Counted from the stretch's first letter, positions 53,509 to 62,906 are shown. The stretch: 64,000 bases of DNA from Bradyrhizobium sp. Ghvi (GCF_900115265.1 NZ_FOVU01000001.1:593001-657000), one strand, 5' to 3'. Notes: generated by a model from the sequence alone, not told the origin. A program made the numbers and translations.

Positions 53509-53632
53509 GGCAATGATTGGGGCAAAGACCCCGGTTCCAGGCTCCAGATAAGCCTTGACCCGCCTGCGGGCAAGGCGCCGCCAGCGGGCAAGGCGCCGCG
53601 GCGGGCCAGGACGATCCAGTCAGACCGAAATG

Positions 53633-54154
53633 TCAGTGCAGCAGCTGGCCGCGGGCGGATTCGAGCTGGTCCGATTGCGGCAGAGGCCGACGCGACGGCT
53701 TGATGGTGGAAGCCTGTGCGTCCAGGTAGCAGGGCTTGTACATCGCCTGGAGCTGCCTGCCCCTGAGGAACAGCATGTGCGGGGTGAGGCCGCCGCGCTC
53801 CCTGATCCAGCGCTTCACCTGTGAGGGATACATCGCATAGAGCATCTGGGTCGCTTCGGAATTGGTGACGGCGCGGCCATTGGCGCCGAAATCCCAAGCG
53901 GCGTGGAAGCCGAGCGTCGCGCTCGAGGTCACGCAGATCCGGTCGTGCGGAATGGCGCCGAGCACGATGGTGCAGGCAGATGCACAGAGACCATCGATGA
54001 TGACGGTGTCACCTGATTGGCGCAGATCCTGGTACTTGTCGACGTAGGTTCCGATCCGGCCGCCGCGGTCATCCGCGATCCGAACCACCGCGTGAGAAGC
54101 CCCCATGCAGGCGATCAAGCAAACCGCCGCAAGCAACCCCGTCAGAAACTTCAT
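53633..54154 (-). CDS. Secreted protein with ClpP/crotonase-like fold features
   Basis: A protein of 173 residues with a clear signal peptide (KFLTGLLAAVCLIACMGASHA). The mature part contains GGRIGTYVDKYQDLRQSGDT, the element IDGLCASACTIVLGAIPHDR and TSSATLGFHAAWDFG, which look like the oxyanion strand, nucleophile serine (in CASAC) and histidine (in GFHAA) of ClpP/SppA-type serine proteases. Family members are known in rhizobia as uncharacterised proteins. Whether it is an active protease is not known. It is followed downstream by the small Sco-linked gene on the same strand, 125 bases away. Confidence 0.78.
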   Translation of the reverse strand: MKFLTGLLAAVCLIACMGASHAVVRIADDRGGRIGTYVDKYQDLRQSGDTVIIDGLCASACTIVLGAIPHDRICVTSSATLGFHAAWDFGANGRAVTNSEATQMLYAMYPSQVKRWIRERGGLTPHMLFLRGRQLQAMYKPCYLDAQASTIKPSRRPLPQSDQLESARGQLLH

Positions 54155-54405
54155 TGTTCCCCCGCCCCAAGTCGTTTTCGAATCTGCGTGTCAGGTGGTG
54201 ATGCCCGCCTAGCGTCCGTCGACTCTGCGGCTTTGTCTAGGCAGGCCGGCTTACTCAAAACAAATTCAAATCCAGTGTTGCGTCCGCGCTGCACTCGGCC
54301 AGTCTCGATCCCAAGTGGAACACGTTAACGATGTCTTACGCGACGAGCCCTTGATCTCAGTTGCGCCGGCTGGCTTCAATCCCGGGCAACTACAGGGGGG
54401 AACTC

Positions 54406-56064
54406 ATGGCTGAGCAAGCGGACGTCATCGTCGTCGGCGGAGGACTATCGGGACTGGTGGCGGCGACCGAGATCGCCGATGCCGGCAAGCGCGTCATCGT
54501 CGTCGATCAGGAAGGCGAGCAGTCGCTCGGCGGCCAGGCGTTCTGGTCGTTCGGCGGATTGTTCCTGGTCGATTCGCCGGAGCAGCGCCGGCTCGGCATC
54601 AAGGACTCCTTCGAGCTCGCGATGCAGGACTGGCTCGGCACCGCCGGCTTCGATCGCGAGGAGGATTTCTGGCCGCGCAAATGGGCCGAGGCCTATGTGG
54701 CGTTCGCCGCCGGCGAGAAGCGCGACTGGCTGCGTGCGATGGGCCATCGCATCTTCCCCGTGGTCGGCTGGGCCGAGCGCGGCGGCTATGATGCGATGAG
54801 CCACGGCAATTCGGTGCCGCGCTTTCACGTCACCTGGGGCACCGGCCCCGGCATCGTCGAGCCGTTCGAGCGCCGCGCGCGCGAGGCCGCCAAGAGCGGC
54901 CGGCTGATCTTCAAGTTCCGCCATCGTGTCGATGCGCTCTCGATCACCAACGGTACCGTGGACGGGGTCAGCGGCGCGATCCTTGCGGCCGATAACGTCG
55001 AGCGCGGCAAGAGCTCGTCGCGCAACGTCGTCGGCGAGTTCGCGCTGAAGGCGCAGGCTGTCATCGTCGCCTCCGGCGGCATTGGCGGCAACCACGATCT
55101 GGTACGGGCCAACTGGCCCAAGCGCCTCGGTGATCCTCCGAAGTTCATGATCTCCGGCGTGCCCGAGCACGTCGACGGCCGCATGATCGGCATCACCGAG
55201 AAGGCGGGCGCGCGGCTGATCAACCGCGATCGCATGTGGCACTATGTCGAAGGTATCCAGAACTGGTCACCGATCTGGCCGCGCCACGGCATCCGCATCC
55301 TGCCAGGTCCTTCCTCGATGTGGTTCGACGCCACAGGCACGCGGCTGCCGGCGCCGCTATTCCCCGGCTCGGACACGCTCGGCCAGCTCAAATACATCAT
55401 GTCGTCAGGCTACGATTATTCCTGGTTCATCCTGACGCAGGCCATCATCAAGAAGGAGTTTGCGCTGTCGGGCTCCGAGCAGAACCCGGACCTTACGGGA
55501 AAAAGCTGGCGCATGACCTTGCGCCGCGCCACCAACAAGGGTGCGCCCGCGCCGGTGGAGGCGTTCAAGAGCCATGGTGTCGATTTCATCGTGCGCGACA
55601 GGATCGAGGACCTCGTCGCGGCCATGAACAAGCTCGCCGGCAACGATCTGCTCAAGCTCCACGACATCAAGACGCAGATCGAGGCACGCGACCGCGAAAT
55701 CGCCAATGCCTACGTCAAGGACGCGCAGGTGATGAACATCCACAATGCGCGGCGCTATATCGGCGACAGGCTGATCCGCACGGCCGCGCCGCACCGCATC
55801 CTCGATCCCGCGCAGGGGCCGCTGATCGCGGTCAAGCTCAACATCCTCACGCGCAAGACGCTGGGCGGCTTCGAGACTGATCTCGACTCGCGCGTGTTCG
55901 GCAACGAGCGGCAGATCATTCCCGGGCTCTATGCGGTCGGCGAAGCCGCGGGCTTCGGCGGCGGCGGCATGCACGGCTACCGCTCGCTGGAGGGCACCTT
56001 CCTCGGCGGCTGCCTGTTCTCGGGCCGGAATGCGGGTCGCGCCGCGGCGAAGGCGGTGGGGTAA
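54406..56064 (+). CDS. FAD-binding dehydrogenase (fumarate reductase/KstD-type flavoprotein)
   Basis: A protein of 552 residues. The N-terminal FAD fingerprint is ADVIVVGGGLSGLVAATEIA with VDQEGEQSLGGQAFWSFGGL, then AVIVASGGIGGNHDLVRANW in the mobile region, and the C-terminal PGLYAVGEAAGFGGGGMHGY closing the FAD site. The family (FAD_binding_2) includes 3-ketosteroid dehydrogenases and fumarate reductases; members of this subgroup are simply called FAD-binding dehydrogenases. The ATG at 54406 is preceded by GGGGGG; the frame opens at a TTG at 54361. It stands alone, so the substrate cannot be inferred. Confidence 0.9.
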   Translation: MAEQADVIVVGGGLSGLVAATEIADAGKRVIVVDQEGEQSLGGQAFWSFGGLFLVDSPEQRRLGIKDSFELAMQDWLGTAGFDREEDFWPRKWAEAYVAFAAGEKRDWLRAMGHRIFPVVGWAERGGYDAMSHGNSVPRFHVTWGTGPGIVEPFERRAREAAKSGRLIFKFRHRVDALSITNGTVDGVSGAILAADNVERGKSSSRNVVGEFALKAQAVIVASGGIGGNHDLVRANWPKRLGDPPKFMISGVPEHVDGRMIGITEKAGARLINRDRMWHYVEGIQNWSPIWPRHGIRILPGPSSMWFDATGTRLPAPLFPGSDTLGQLKYIMSSGYDYSWFILTQAIIKKEFALSGSEQNPDLTGKSWRMTLRRATNKGAPAPVEAFKSHGVDFIVRDRIEDLVAAMNKLAGNDLLKLHDIKTQIEARDREIANAYVKDAQVMNIHNARRYIGDRLIRTAAPHRILDPAQGPLIAVKLNILTRKTLGGFETDLDSRVFGNERQIIPGLYAVGEAAGFGGGGMHGYRSLEGTFLGGCLFSGRNAGRAAAKAVG

Positions 56065-56094
56065 CCGCCCCTGCCGCGGGGCGTCGAAAACGTC

Positions 56095-58200
56095 TCAGGC
56101 GGCGCGGACCGTGCTGAGGAAGTGGTCGACCTCCGCCTTCAGCCTCGCGCTGTCGTTGGACAGCAACTGGGCCGAGGCAAGCACCTGAGTGGAAGCCGAG
56201 CCGGTTTCCGAGGCACCGTGCTTCACCTCGGTAATGTTGGCAGCCACCAGGTCCGTGCCTTGCGCCGCCTGCTGGATGTTGCGGGCAATCTCCTGCGTCG
56301 CCGCGCCCTGCTCTTCAACGGCGGAGGCGATCGTCGACGAGATCTCCGAGATCCGGACGATCGTTCCACTGATCGCCTTGATCGCAGTCACCGAGTCCCG
56401 GGTGGCGGACTGAATGCCGGCGATCTGATGACCGATCTCTCCGGTCGCCTTCGCCGTCTGTTCTGCGAGCGCCTTGACCTCGGAGGCGACCACGGCAAAG
56501 CCGCGGCCGGCTTCGCCCGCGCGCGCCGCCTCGATCGTCGCGTTGAGCGCCAACAGGTTGGTCTGGCCCGCGATCGTGTTGATCAGCTCGACCACGTCGC
56601 CGATGCGAGCGGCGGCTACCGACAGCTCGTTGACCTGATCGTTGGTCTGCTGCGCCTGCTCGACGGCGGCACCGGCAATTTTGGCTGCATCCTGAACCTG
56701 ACGGCTGATCTCGTTGACTGACGAGCTCATCTCCTCCGTAGCGGAAGCCACGGATTGAACATTGGTCGAGGCTTCCTCGGATGCGGCGGAGACCACGCTG
56801 GACAATTCCTGGGTGGTCTCGGCGGTCTTGCTCAGGGTTCTGGCTGCGGCCTCGAGCTCGGTCGAGGAAGATGAGAGTGTCCGTACGATCTCGCCCACGG
56901 TCTCCTCGAACTGACCCGCGAGCCTGTGCATGTCGGCCTTGCGCTGGGCGGCCGCGCGGGCCTCCGTCTGCGCCTGATCGGCGCGCAGATGATCGGCTTC
57001 GATCATGTTGTCCTTGAACACCTGGACCGCATTGGCCATCTCGCCGACCTCGTCGGTGCGGCCGACGCCGGGGATCGCGGTCGACGTGTCGCCGCCGGCG
57101 AGCTTGCCCATGGCGCTGGTCATTCCCCGGATCGGGGCGACGATCGAGCGGGACGTGAGCAATGCGATGGTCGCGCCGAGGCCGACTCCGGCAGCCAGCA
57201 GCATCCACAGCACCATCTTCAGCAGCGAGATGCTCTCCTGCACGCCGTGGGTCTCTTCGACCAGCATCCTCTTCTGATTGGACTTGATGCCTCCCGAGCG
57301 CGTGCCGTCGACTCCCTTGGGTCCGTCGAGCAGGTCGAGAATTCTTGCCGCGCGCGGCGCGGCTTCGGTCAGCAGCAGGTAAACCGGCGCATTCCAGTCC
57401 TGGGCCTCCCGGAGCGCGAAGATCCTTTCATAGAGGGGTGCGAACTCGCGCTTCGCCTTAGCAATGTTGTCGAATGACGCCTGTTGCGAGGCAGTGAGCA
57501 GGTCCTTTCGCGCATTGACTCCGGCATAGCCTTTCTCGAAGCTCTCCCACGGCCTCCCGAATTTCTCCTTGTCGGCCTTCTCGCCCGAGAGCAGGTACAT
57601 CCTGAGCAGGGCCGTGGCAGCGGCGAAATTGCCTCGCGTGTCGGCCATCGCCTTGAGCAATTTCTTCCGCTCCGGTGTGGCTTCCTGTGCTTCCTCCTGA
57701 TCGATCATCTTCGTGATCTCGGAGAAGATCACGTCAGCGCGCGGGCCGGCCTCGCTGATCATGAGCTTGGTCGCGGGATAGGCATCGGGGGTGAAAGCGA
57801 TCGCTTCGGCCTTCTCCTGCGCCGCGCGAAACTCGGCGAGCAGCGCCTTGGCTTGCTCCCATCTTTGCCTGTTCTCGGGATCGGTGAACTGCGCCGCCTG
57901 CTCGTCGAACGCGGCTACGGTTCGATCCATCTCCTTCCACATGGCCATGCGATCGAGCTTGCCTTGCGGGTTCCCGCTCAGCAGATAGCCGCGCAGAGTC
58001 GCGAGCGTGGAGTAGAGATTGCCGATCAGCTCGGTGCTCGCCAGCGCGACCGGCGTGCGCAGCTTCGTCATGCGATCGACCGTCGTTGCAATACGCTCGA
58101 CCTCGAGCATGGTGTATCCGACGGAAAGTGCGATGATGGCGCAGACTGCAGCAAATCCGGCGACCAACCGGCCGCCAATGCGAAATCTGAAATAAGACAT
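56095..58200 (-). CDS. Methyl-accepting chemotaxis protein
   Basis: A protein of 701 residues. An N-terminal membrane helix (residues 9-29) begins a long, mainly helical extracytoplasmic sensor of about 300 residues (4-helix-bundle type, perhaps doubled). A second membrane helix near residue 320 is followed by a HAMP domain ([20 protein letters not shown]) and a signalling domain with the hairpin tip [40 protein letters not shown]. No C-terminal CheR pentapeptide is present; it ends in HFLSTVRAA. The ATG at 58200 has GGAG upstream and is preferred over 58281. The ligand is unknown. Confidence 0.94.
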   Translation of the reverse strand: MSYFRFRIGGRLVAGFAAVCAIIALSVGYTMLEVERIATTVDRMTKLRTPVALASTELIGNLYSTLATLRGYLLSGNPQGKLDRMAMWKEMDRTVAAFDEQAAQFTDPENRQRWEQAKALLAEFRAAQEKAEAIAFTPDAYPATKLMISEAGPRADVIFSEITKMIDQEEAQEATPERKKLLKAMADTRGNFAAATALLRMYLLSGEKADKEKFGRPWESFEKGYAGVNARKDLLTASQQASFDNIAKAKREFAPLYERIFALREAQDWNAPVYLLLTEAAPRAARILDLLDGPKGVDGTRSGGIKSNQKRMLVEETHGVQESISLLKMVLWMLLAAGVGLGATIALLTSRSIVAPIRGMTSAMGKLAGGDTSTAIPGVGRTDEVGEMANAVQVFKDNMIEADHLRADQAQTEARAAAQRKADMHRLAGQFEETVGEIVRTLSSSSTELEAAARTLSKTAETTQELSSVVSAASEEASTNVQSVASATEEMSSSVNEISRQVQDAAKIAGAAVEQAQQTNDQVNELSVAAARIGDVVELINTIAGQTNLLALNATIEAARAGEAGRGFAVVASEVKALAEQTAKATGEIGHQIAGIQSATRDSVTAIKAISGTIVRISEISSTIASAVEEQGAATQEIARNIQQAAQGTDLVAANITEVKHGASETGSASTQVLASAQLLSNDSARLKAEVDHFLSTVRAA

Positions 58201-58495
58201 TTGCAAATACTCCGAAGCATAAGACGTCGCATGAAATTTGCCCCACGGACGTTGCCGCGGACCGATACGACCGTTTGACATGACCAGATCTGGCGATACC
58301 CCTGCAGCGCCCGCTACCCGGCTACTACCGTCAGTTTCACGTCTTCACGATTCTGACTTTGGCGTGTAGGCCGAGTGTGGCCAAAATTGCTTATTGCGGC
58401 ATTAAGAAAAATTTGCGCGTGAGCTCTCTCAACACGCAAAAATTGAGCACTATTTCTGCCGCCGGAGTCGAATGGCTGCGTGACGACCGTGATGA
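58201..58495 (-). promoter_or_regulatory. Upstream region of the chemoreceptor gene
   Basis: 295 bases without a gene between the PAS-HTH stop (58496) and the chemoreceptor start (58200), both read leftwards. The part 58370-58460 is AT-rich by local standards. No convincing hairpin or operator was seen. It most likely holds the promoter of the chemoreceptor gene. Confidence 0.4.
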
Positions 58496-59536
58496 CTATC
58501 TCGGCCGCACACCAGGTTTTCCAGCGCCGAAGATGAGCTCTATGCCCGCAGACGAGAGCGCGTCGCAAAGACTCGTCAATGTATCGTCCGGCAGTCGCAA
58601 GAAGCCGTTCTGCTCTTCAAGCCGGCGAATCACGGCGGCAGAAAGCCCGGTTCGTGCGGCGAGCTGTTTCACCGACCAGTTCAGCATGCCGCGGGCCGCG
58701 CGCAATTGCGCGCCGGTCAATCTTGGCAGCGCGGCGTGTTGAATCGAGGGTCGTTGCTGGTGCACGTCGGTGGAGATTCCCAACCACTCGCGAATGTTGC
58801 CATCCGCATCCGTGACCGGCAAAGCCTTGCAATGATACCACCGATAAGTGCCATCGGGCTGGCGCAGTTGATGCTCCACGTCATAGGGCTGCCCCGTTTC
58901 GGCAGCTGCCGCCCAGATCCGCAAGGCAGCTTCGCGTTCCTCCTCCGGAAGCAGATCGACCCAGCTCTTGCCGAAGAACCAGTGCGCGTCCGGCCTGTTC
59001 TCCGCGTTCAGCAGCGCGGTGATGCGGCCGTCCTGAGCACCGATCCACAGCAATCCGTCTGCGACCCGCGTCAGCGCCGCGTAGCGACCCGCATTCGTCT
59101 TGAGCGGCTGCAGCGATCTGCGTTCTTCGGTGATGTCGATGGCGATCCCGAGCACGCATTCCGGCTCGCCGGCGGAGTTCAGAAACGTCTCGGACTGGAT
59201 ACGTATCCAGCGCAGCGCGCGATTCGGTCGAATGATGCGAAACTCGCCATCAAGCAACGATCGGTCAAAGACCAATTCGCGCGGAACGTGCGGCGGCCGG
59301 CGATCCTCCGGATGGATTCGTCTCTCGATCTCGGCATAGGTGGGCGCGACGGCATCGGGATCGAGGCCCAGCAGGCTATAGAAGCCGCGTGACCACTGCA
59401 TCCGGCCTTCGGCATCGCAACGCCAGACCCCGGTCCCAAATTTCTCTTCAAAAAAACGAAGTATATCCGAAGGGTCGAGGTATTTTTCCAGGTGGCGCAA
59501 TTCAGCCCCCGTCGCGAAATTAGTCTCAACTCCCAA
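58496..59536 (-). CDS. Double PAS-domain protein with C-terminal helix-turn-helix
   Basis: A protein of 346 residues. The first PAS domain (about 25-138) shows GVWRCDAEGRMQWSRGFYSL and the PAC end RIQSETFLNSAGEPECVLGI, AIDITEERR. The second (about 148-265) shows DAHWFFGKSWVDLLPEEERE and WYHCKALPVTDADGNIREWL, GISTDVHQQ. The C-terminus is a Cro/CI-type helix-turn-helix: LTGAQLRAARGMLNWSVKQL, AARTGLSAAVIRRLEEQNG. The only available start is a TTG at 59536, because an upstream ATG runs into a stop. It lies upstream of the chemoreceptor gene on the same strand and could be its regulator; this is inference. Confidence 0.85.
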   Translation of the reverse strand: MGVETNFATGAELRHLEKYLDPSDILRFFEEKFGTGVWRCDAEGRMQWSRGFYSLLGLDPDAVAPTYAEIERRIHPEDRRPPHVPRELVFDRSLLDGEFRIIRPNRALRWIRIQSETFLNSAGEPECVLGIAIDITEERRSLQPLKTNAGRYAALTRVADGLLWIGAQDGRITALLNAENRPDAHWFFGKSWVDLLPEEEREAALRIWAAAAETGQPYDVEHQLRQPDGTYRWYHCKALPVTDADGNIREWLGISTDVHQQRPSIQHAALPRLTGAQLRAARGMLNWSVKQLAARTGLSAAVIRRLEEQNGFLRLPDDTLTSLCDALSSAGIELIFGAGKPGVRPR

Positions 59537-59710
59537 TTGCAGCCTATCTCAGTTCCATACGTTGACGCAGCTCAATTCTCGATTGCTGCAACATATTTGT
59601 GCACTTCGGAAGGTCCTTACATGCGGTTGAAAGTCGCGCCAAAGTCTTGAACTTGGTTACGCGCATCGAAGCGGTTAAATGCCACCGATGATGCTGCGAT
59701 CATCGCCAAA

Positions 59711-59866
59711 ATGACAAGAGCCGTCCTGCACGCTGTCCCGTTCTGGCTGGCAGCGAGCTGCTGCTTCCCTCCCGCACGGGCCGCTACGATCGACGTTCAT
59801 GGCGTGATGAACGGCGACATCGACCGCGCCGAGACGACCTGGACATTCTTCCAGCGCTTTCCGTGA
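59711..59866 (+). CDS. Possible short secreted peptide
   Basis: An open frame of 51 residues: a plausible signal peptide (TRAVLHAVPFWLAASCCFPP, cleavage near ARAAT) followed by a short mature part IDVHGVMNGDIDRAETTWTF. No ribosome binding site of quality precedes its ATG and no family was recognised. It could be the N-terminal remnant of a longer protein, because the mature part is so short. The rest of 59537-59983 has no gene apart from the hairpin at 59875-59908. Confidence 0.3.
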   Translation: MTRAVLHAVPFWLAASCCFPPARAATIDVHGVMNGDIDRAETTWTFFQRFP

Positions 59867-59874
59867 AGGCGCAT

Positions 59875-59908
59875 GCATTGTCGGCAACGCATGCGTGGCC
59901 GGCAATGC
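59875..59908 (+). other. Strong RNA hairpin upstream of the RidA gene
   Basis: GCATTGTCGGC (59875-59885) pairs with GCCGGCAATGC (59898-59908) over 11 bases, with one G-U pair in RNA; the loop AACGCATGCGTG is itself self-complementary. It ends 75 bases before the RidA ATG. It is not followed by a T-run, so it looks more like a leader or processing structure than a terminator. Confidence 0.5.
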
Positions 59909-59983
59909 CTGCATGCCCGGGGTGGCTCGGCACGAGGTGCTGCGCTAGACAAGGCCGCCATTCCCTTAAGGAGATCCCCGTAA

Positions 59984-60334
59984 ATGAGCATTCAGCGTTT
60001 TGAAACCGGCCCGCGTATGAGCCAGGTCGTCGTGCACGGCAACACCGTCTATCTCGCCGGTGTTGTCGCCAGCAACGCCGCCGGTGAAAGCGTGACGAAG
60101 CAGACCCAGGACATTCTGAAGACCATCGACGGCCATCTCGCCAAGGCCGGCACCGACAAGTCGAAGCTGCTGTCGGCCACGATTTACATCACCGACATGA
60201 AGACGTTCCAGGAAATGAACGCGGTGTGGGATGGCTGGGTCTCGCCCGGCAATACCCCGGCCCGCGCCACCGTCGAAGCCAAGCTTGCGGCTCCGCAGTA
60301 CACGGTCGAGATCATGGTGACCGCGGCGAAGTAA
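59984..60334 (+). CDS. RidA family protein (reactive imine/enamine deaminase)
   Basis: A protein of 116 residues in the YjgF/YER057c/UK114 superfamily. RidA enzymes hydrolyse reactive enamine/imine intermediates made by PLP enzymes. Seen are VVHGNTVYLAGVVASNAAGE, TQDILKTIDGHLAKAGTDKS and ATIYITDMKTFQEMNAVWDG; the conserved arginine is present in TPARATVEAKLAAP. It is the subgroup with GxVA instead of GQIP in the first strand, so it may not be the archetypal RidA. AAGGAG lies 13 bases before the ATG. Confidence 0.92.
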   Translation: MSIQRFETGPRMSQVVVHGNTVYLAGVVASNAAGESVTKQTQDILKTIDGHLAKAGTDKSKLLSATIYITDMKTFQEMNAVWDGWVSPGNTPARATVEAKLAAPQYTVEIMVTAAK

Positions 60335-60487
60335 TTCTCGCAGTCATTCTGGATGCGGCCGGAGCGCGATGAGACCATCATCGCGCTCCATCTTTTTTGG
60401 CCCCATGATCTCCGAGGTAATCGATCCTCGCCCGCGAACCTTCGATAGTTGCAACAGCCGACTACGGCGCCATCGAAGGAGAGCACC

Positions 60488-60853
60488 ATGACCGACCACG
60501 TCAGCATCGCCCGCCGCTATATCGATCTCTGGAACGAGCGCGCGCAAAATCGCCGCCGCGAATTACTGAGTGAAAACTGGACCGCGGATGCGAGCTATGT
60601 CGATCCGCTGATGAAGGGCGACGGCCTTGATGGCATCGATGCGCTGATATCAGGCGTGCAGCAGCGATTTCCGGACTTCAAGTTCAGCCTGATCGGCGAG
60701 CCCAACGGCTACGGCGACCATGTGCGCTTCTCGTGGGGCCTCGGCCCTGACGGTATCGACAGCCCGATCAAGGGAACGGATTTCGCCGTGCTGAAGGACG
60801 GGCGAATCCGGAGCATCACGGGATTTCTGGATCAGCTGCCCACGGGCGCGTGA
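60488..60853 (+). CDS. NTF2-like (SnoaL-type) protein
   Basis: A protein of 121 residues with the NTF2/SnoaL outline: VSIARRYIDLWNERAQNRRR, WTADASYVDPLMKGDGLDGI, FPDFKFSLIGEPNGYGDHVR and FSWGLGPDGIDSPIKGTDFA. No catalytic residue can be named. The ATG at 60488 has GGAGAG upstream and is chosen over an upstream in-frame ATG at 60449. It follows the RidA gene by 153 bases on the same strand; functional linkage is unproven. Confidence 0.88.
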   Translation: MTDHVSIARRYIDLWNERAQNRRRELLSENWTADASYVDPLMKGDGLDGIDALISGVQQRFPDFKFSLIGEPNGYGDHVRFSWGLGPDGIDSPIKGTDFAVLKDGRIRSITGFLDQLPTGA

Positions 60854-60870
60854 GGCCGCCAGATGCCACT

Positions 60871-61040
60871 TTCTTCCTTCTCCCCTTGTGGGAGAAGGTG
60901 GCGCGAAGCGGCGGATGAGGGGTTGCCTCTGCGAACTCGCATGCGAGCGGCGACTCGCGGAAAGATACCCCTCACCCGTCTCGCCGCTTCGCGGCGATCC
61001 ACCCTCTCCCGCAAGGGGCCCACAAGGGGAGAGGGGAAGA
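60871..61040. repeat. Intergenic inverted repeat, family B1 (copy 2)
   Basis: It begins TTCCTTCTCCCCTTGTGGG and ends GGCCCACAAGGGGAGAGGGG, so it is the copy at 38884-39044 in the opposite orientation. Inside, CCCTCACCCGTCTCGCCGC and ATCCACCCTCTCCCGCAAGG repeat the left half of that copy. It fills the space between the convergent SnoaL and amidohydrolase genes. Confidence 0.85.
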
Positions 61041-61057
61041 GCGCGCATCGACTGCAA

Positions 61058-61900
61058 TCAGGCCAACCGATACGCAGCCTTCGCGTTCACGCCAAACGCC
61101 TTCTCGCGCACGTGCGCACCGAGCTTCGCCAGGCACGCTTCCAGCGCGCTCTTGATCTCGCCGTAGCTGCCCGCCAGCAAGCACACCGGCCAGTCGGAGC
61201 CGAAGATCAGGCGATCCTCGCCGAAGCAATTCGCGACGTGCTGCACGTAGGGAAAGAGGCGCTCCGCGTCCCAATCATCCCACCTCGCTTCGGTCGCGAG
61301 CCCTGAGACCTTGCACCAGACATTGCTGCAAGCCGCAAGCGCCTTGATGTGATCGGACCAATCGGTGCTGCCGCCATCGGCGATCGGCGGTTTTGCTGCG
61401 TGATCGAGCACGAAGCGGGCGTTCGGAAAGGCTTTTGCGCTTGCAATCGCAGCGGGCAGCTCGCGGGAGCGGACGAGGAAGTCGTAGGTGAGATCGCGGG
61501 TGAACAGTGCTGCGAGTCCACGCTGAACATCGGCGCGCAACAGCCAGTCGGAATCGGCCTCATCGTGAACCTGGTGACGGATACCCACCAGCTTTGCGCC
61601 GCCCGGCAGTGCGCGCAGGCGGTCGAGCGTGTCACCAAGCGCAGCATCGGTCAGGTCGGCCCAGCCGACCACACCGATGACGGAGGGCGTGGCTTGCGCT
61701 ATCCGCAAGAACTCCTCGGTCTCCGCGACCGAGGAGCGGCACTGCACCACGACGCTGGCGTCGATGCCGTTCGCCTTCAGCAATGGCGCGAGATCGGCGG
61801 GGCCGAAGGGGCGGCGGATCGGCGCGAGCTCGGGAGCGTTCATCCAGGGATAATCTGCGCGCGCGGGATCCCAGAAATGCTGGTGGGCGTCGATGATCAT
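61058..61900 (-). CDS. Amidohydrolase-family sugar lactonase (L-fuconolactonase/L-rhamnonolactonase-like)
   Basis: A protein of 280 residues in the amidohydrolase_2 family. It opens with MIIDAHQHFWDPARADYPWM (the HxH metal site), has VLDHAAKPPIADG in the middle and ends with IFGSDWPVCLLAGSY, the pattern of L-fucono-1,5-lactonase and L-rhamnonolactonase. It would hydrolyse the lactone formed by the neighbouring sugar dehydrogenase. Its start follows the stop of that gene by three bases, on the same strand, so the two form an operon. Confidence 0.9.
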   Translation of the reverse strand: MIIDAHQHFWDPARADYPWMNAPELAPIRRPFGPADLAPLLKANGIDASVVVQCRSSVAETEEFLRIAQATPSVIGVVGWADLTDAALGDTLDRLRALPGGAKLVGIRHQVHDEADSDWLLRADVQRGLAALFTRDLTYDFLVRSRELPAAIASAKAFPNARFVLDHAAKPPIADGGSTDWSDHIKALAACSNVWCKVSGLATEARWDDWDAERLFPYVQHVANCFGEDRLIFGSDWPVCLLAGSYGEIKSALEACLAKLGAHVREKAFGVNAKAAYRLA

Positions 61901-61903
61901 GGC

Positions 61904-62884
61904 TCACGCTCCGCCCGGCAGCGGCGCCCGCGCGTCGACGAGGCCACGCGCGCGCAGCTCCTGCCAGAAGGCTTGCGGCACCGCGCGCTCCGACATCGCG
62001 ATGTTGTCGGCGACCTCGGCGGCGTTGCGCGCGCCCATCACGGCAACCGTCACGGCCGGATGAGCCATGCAGAACTGGAGCGCGGCGGCCTTCAGCTCGG
62101 TGCCGTGCTTGCGACAGAGCTCGTCGAGTGCGAGCGCGCGCGCGACCAGCGCGGCGTCGGCGTCCTCATAATTGAACTTCGCGCCCATGTGCGGGTTGGC
62201 GAGGATGCCGCTGTTGTAGATGCCGCCGAGCAGAATGCCGATGTTCTTGGCGACGCAGACCGGGAACAGCGCATCCAGCGCCCCCTGGTCGAGCAGGGTG
62301 TAACGGCCCGCCAGCAGGAAGCAGTCCACCGGCACGGTTTCGGCGAAACGCGTGAGCATCTCGGACTGGTTCATGCCGGAACCGATCGCCTTGACGGTGC
62401 CATCGTCGCGCAGCCTCACCAGCGCGCGGAAGGCGCCGCTGACGGCTTCGTCATAATGATCGTCGGGATCATGCACGAGCAGAACATCGACGCGGTCGAG
62501 CCCGAGGCGACCGAGGCTTTCCTCGACCGAGCGCATCACCCCGTCATAGCTGAAATCGAATTGCGGCCGCAGCGCAGGCGCGCCCTTGTAATGATCGTCC
62601 TCGACCGTCGCGCCGCCAGGCGCGCGCAGCAACCGGCCGACCTTGGTCGAGATCGCGAACGAGTCGCGCTTCTGCTGCCGCAGGAAGTTGCCGAGACGAC
62701 GCTCGGCCAGGCCGAAACCATAGAGCGGCGCGGTGTCGTAGAAGCGAACCCCGAGCGACCAGGCGCGCTCGATCGTTGCCTCCGCGTCCGCATCGCTGAC
62801 CACCGAGAACAATCCACCGAGCGGGGCCGAACCAAGCCCGATCGAAGTAACATCGAGACCGTCTGCAAGCCGGGTACGCTTCAT
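61904..62884 (-). CDS. Aldo/keto reductase, probable L-fucose/aldose dehydrogenase
   Basis: A protein of 326 residues in the aldo-keto reductase barrel family. The catalytic Tyr/Asp region is SLGVRFYDTAPLYGFGLAER, the Lys is in FAISTKVGRLL, and the His in VLLVHDPDDHYDEA. This subgroup includes D-threo-aldose 1-dehydrogenase and L-fucose dehydrogenase, which oxidise the sugar to the lactone. Its neighbours, a sugar-lactonase gene three bases downstream and a sugar ABC binding protein upstream, support that assignment, although the sugar cannot be fixed from the sequence. Confidence 0.9.
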   Translation of the reverse strand: MKRTRLADGLDVTSIGLGSAPLGGLFSVVSDADAEATIERAWSLGVRFYDTAPLYGFGLAERRLGNFLRQQKRDSFAISTKVGRLLRAPGGATVEDDHYKGAPALRPQFDFSYDGVMRSVEESLGRLGLDRVDVLLVHDPDDHYDEAVSGAFRALVRLRDDGTVKAIGSGMNQSEMLTRFAETVPVDCFLLAGRYTLLDQGALDALFPVCVAKNIGILLGGIYNSGILANPHMGAKFNYEDADAALVARALALDELCRKHGTELKAAALQFCMAHPAVTVAVMGARNAAEVADNIAMSERAVPQAFWQELRARGLVDARAPLPGGA

Positions 62885-62906
62885 TGCAGTTTCCTTCCCA
62901 AAACAG

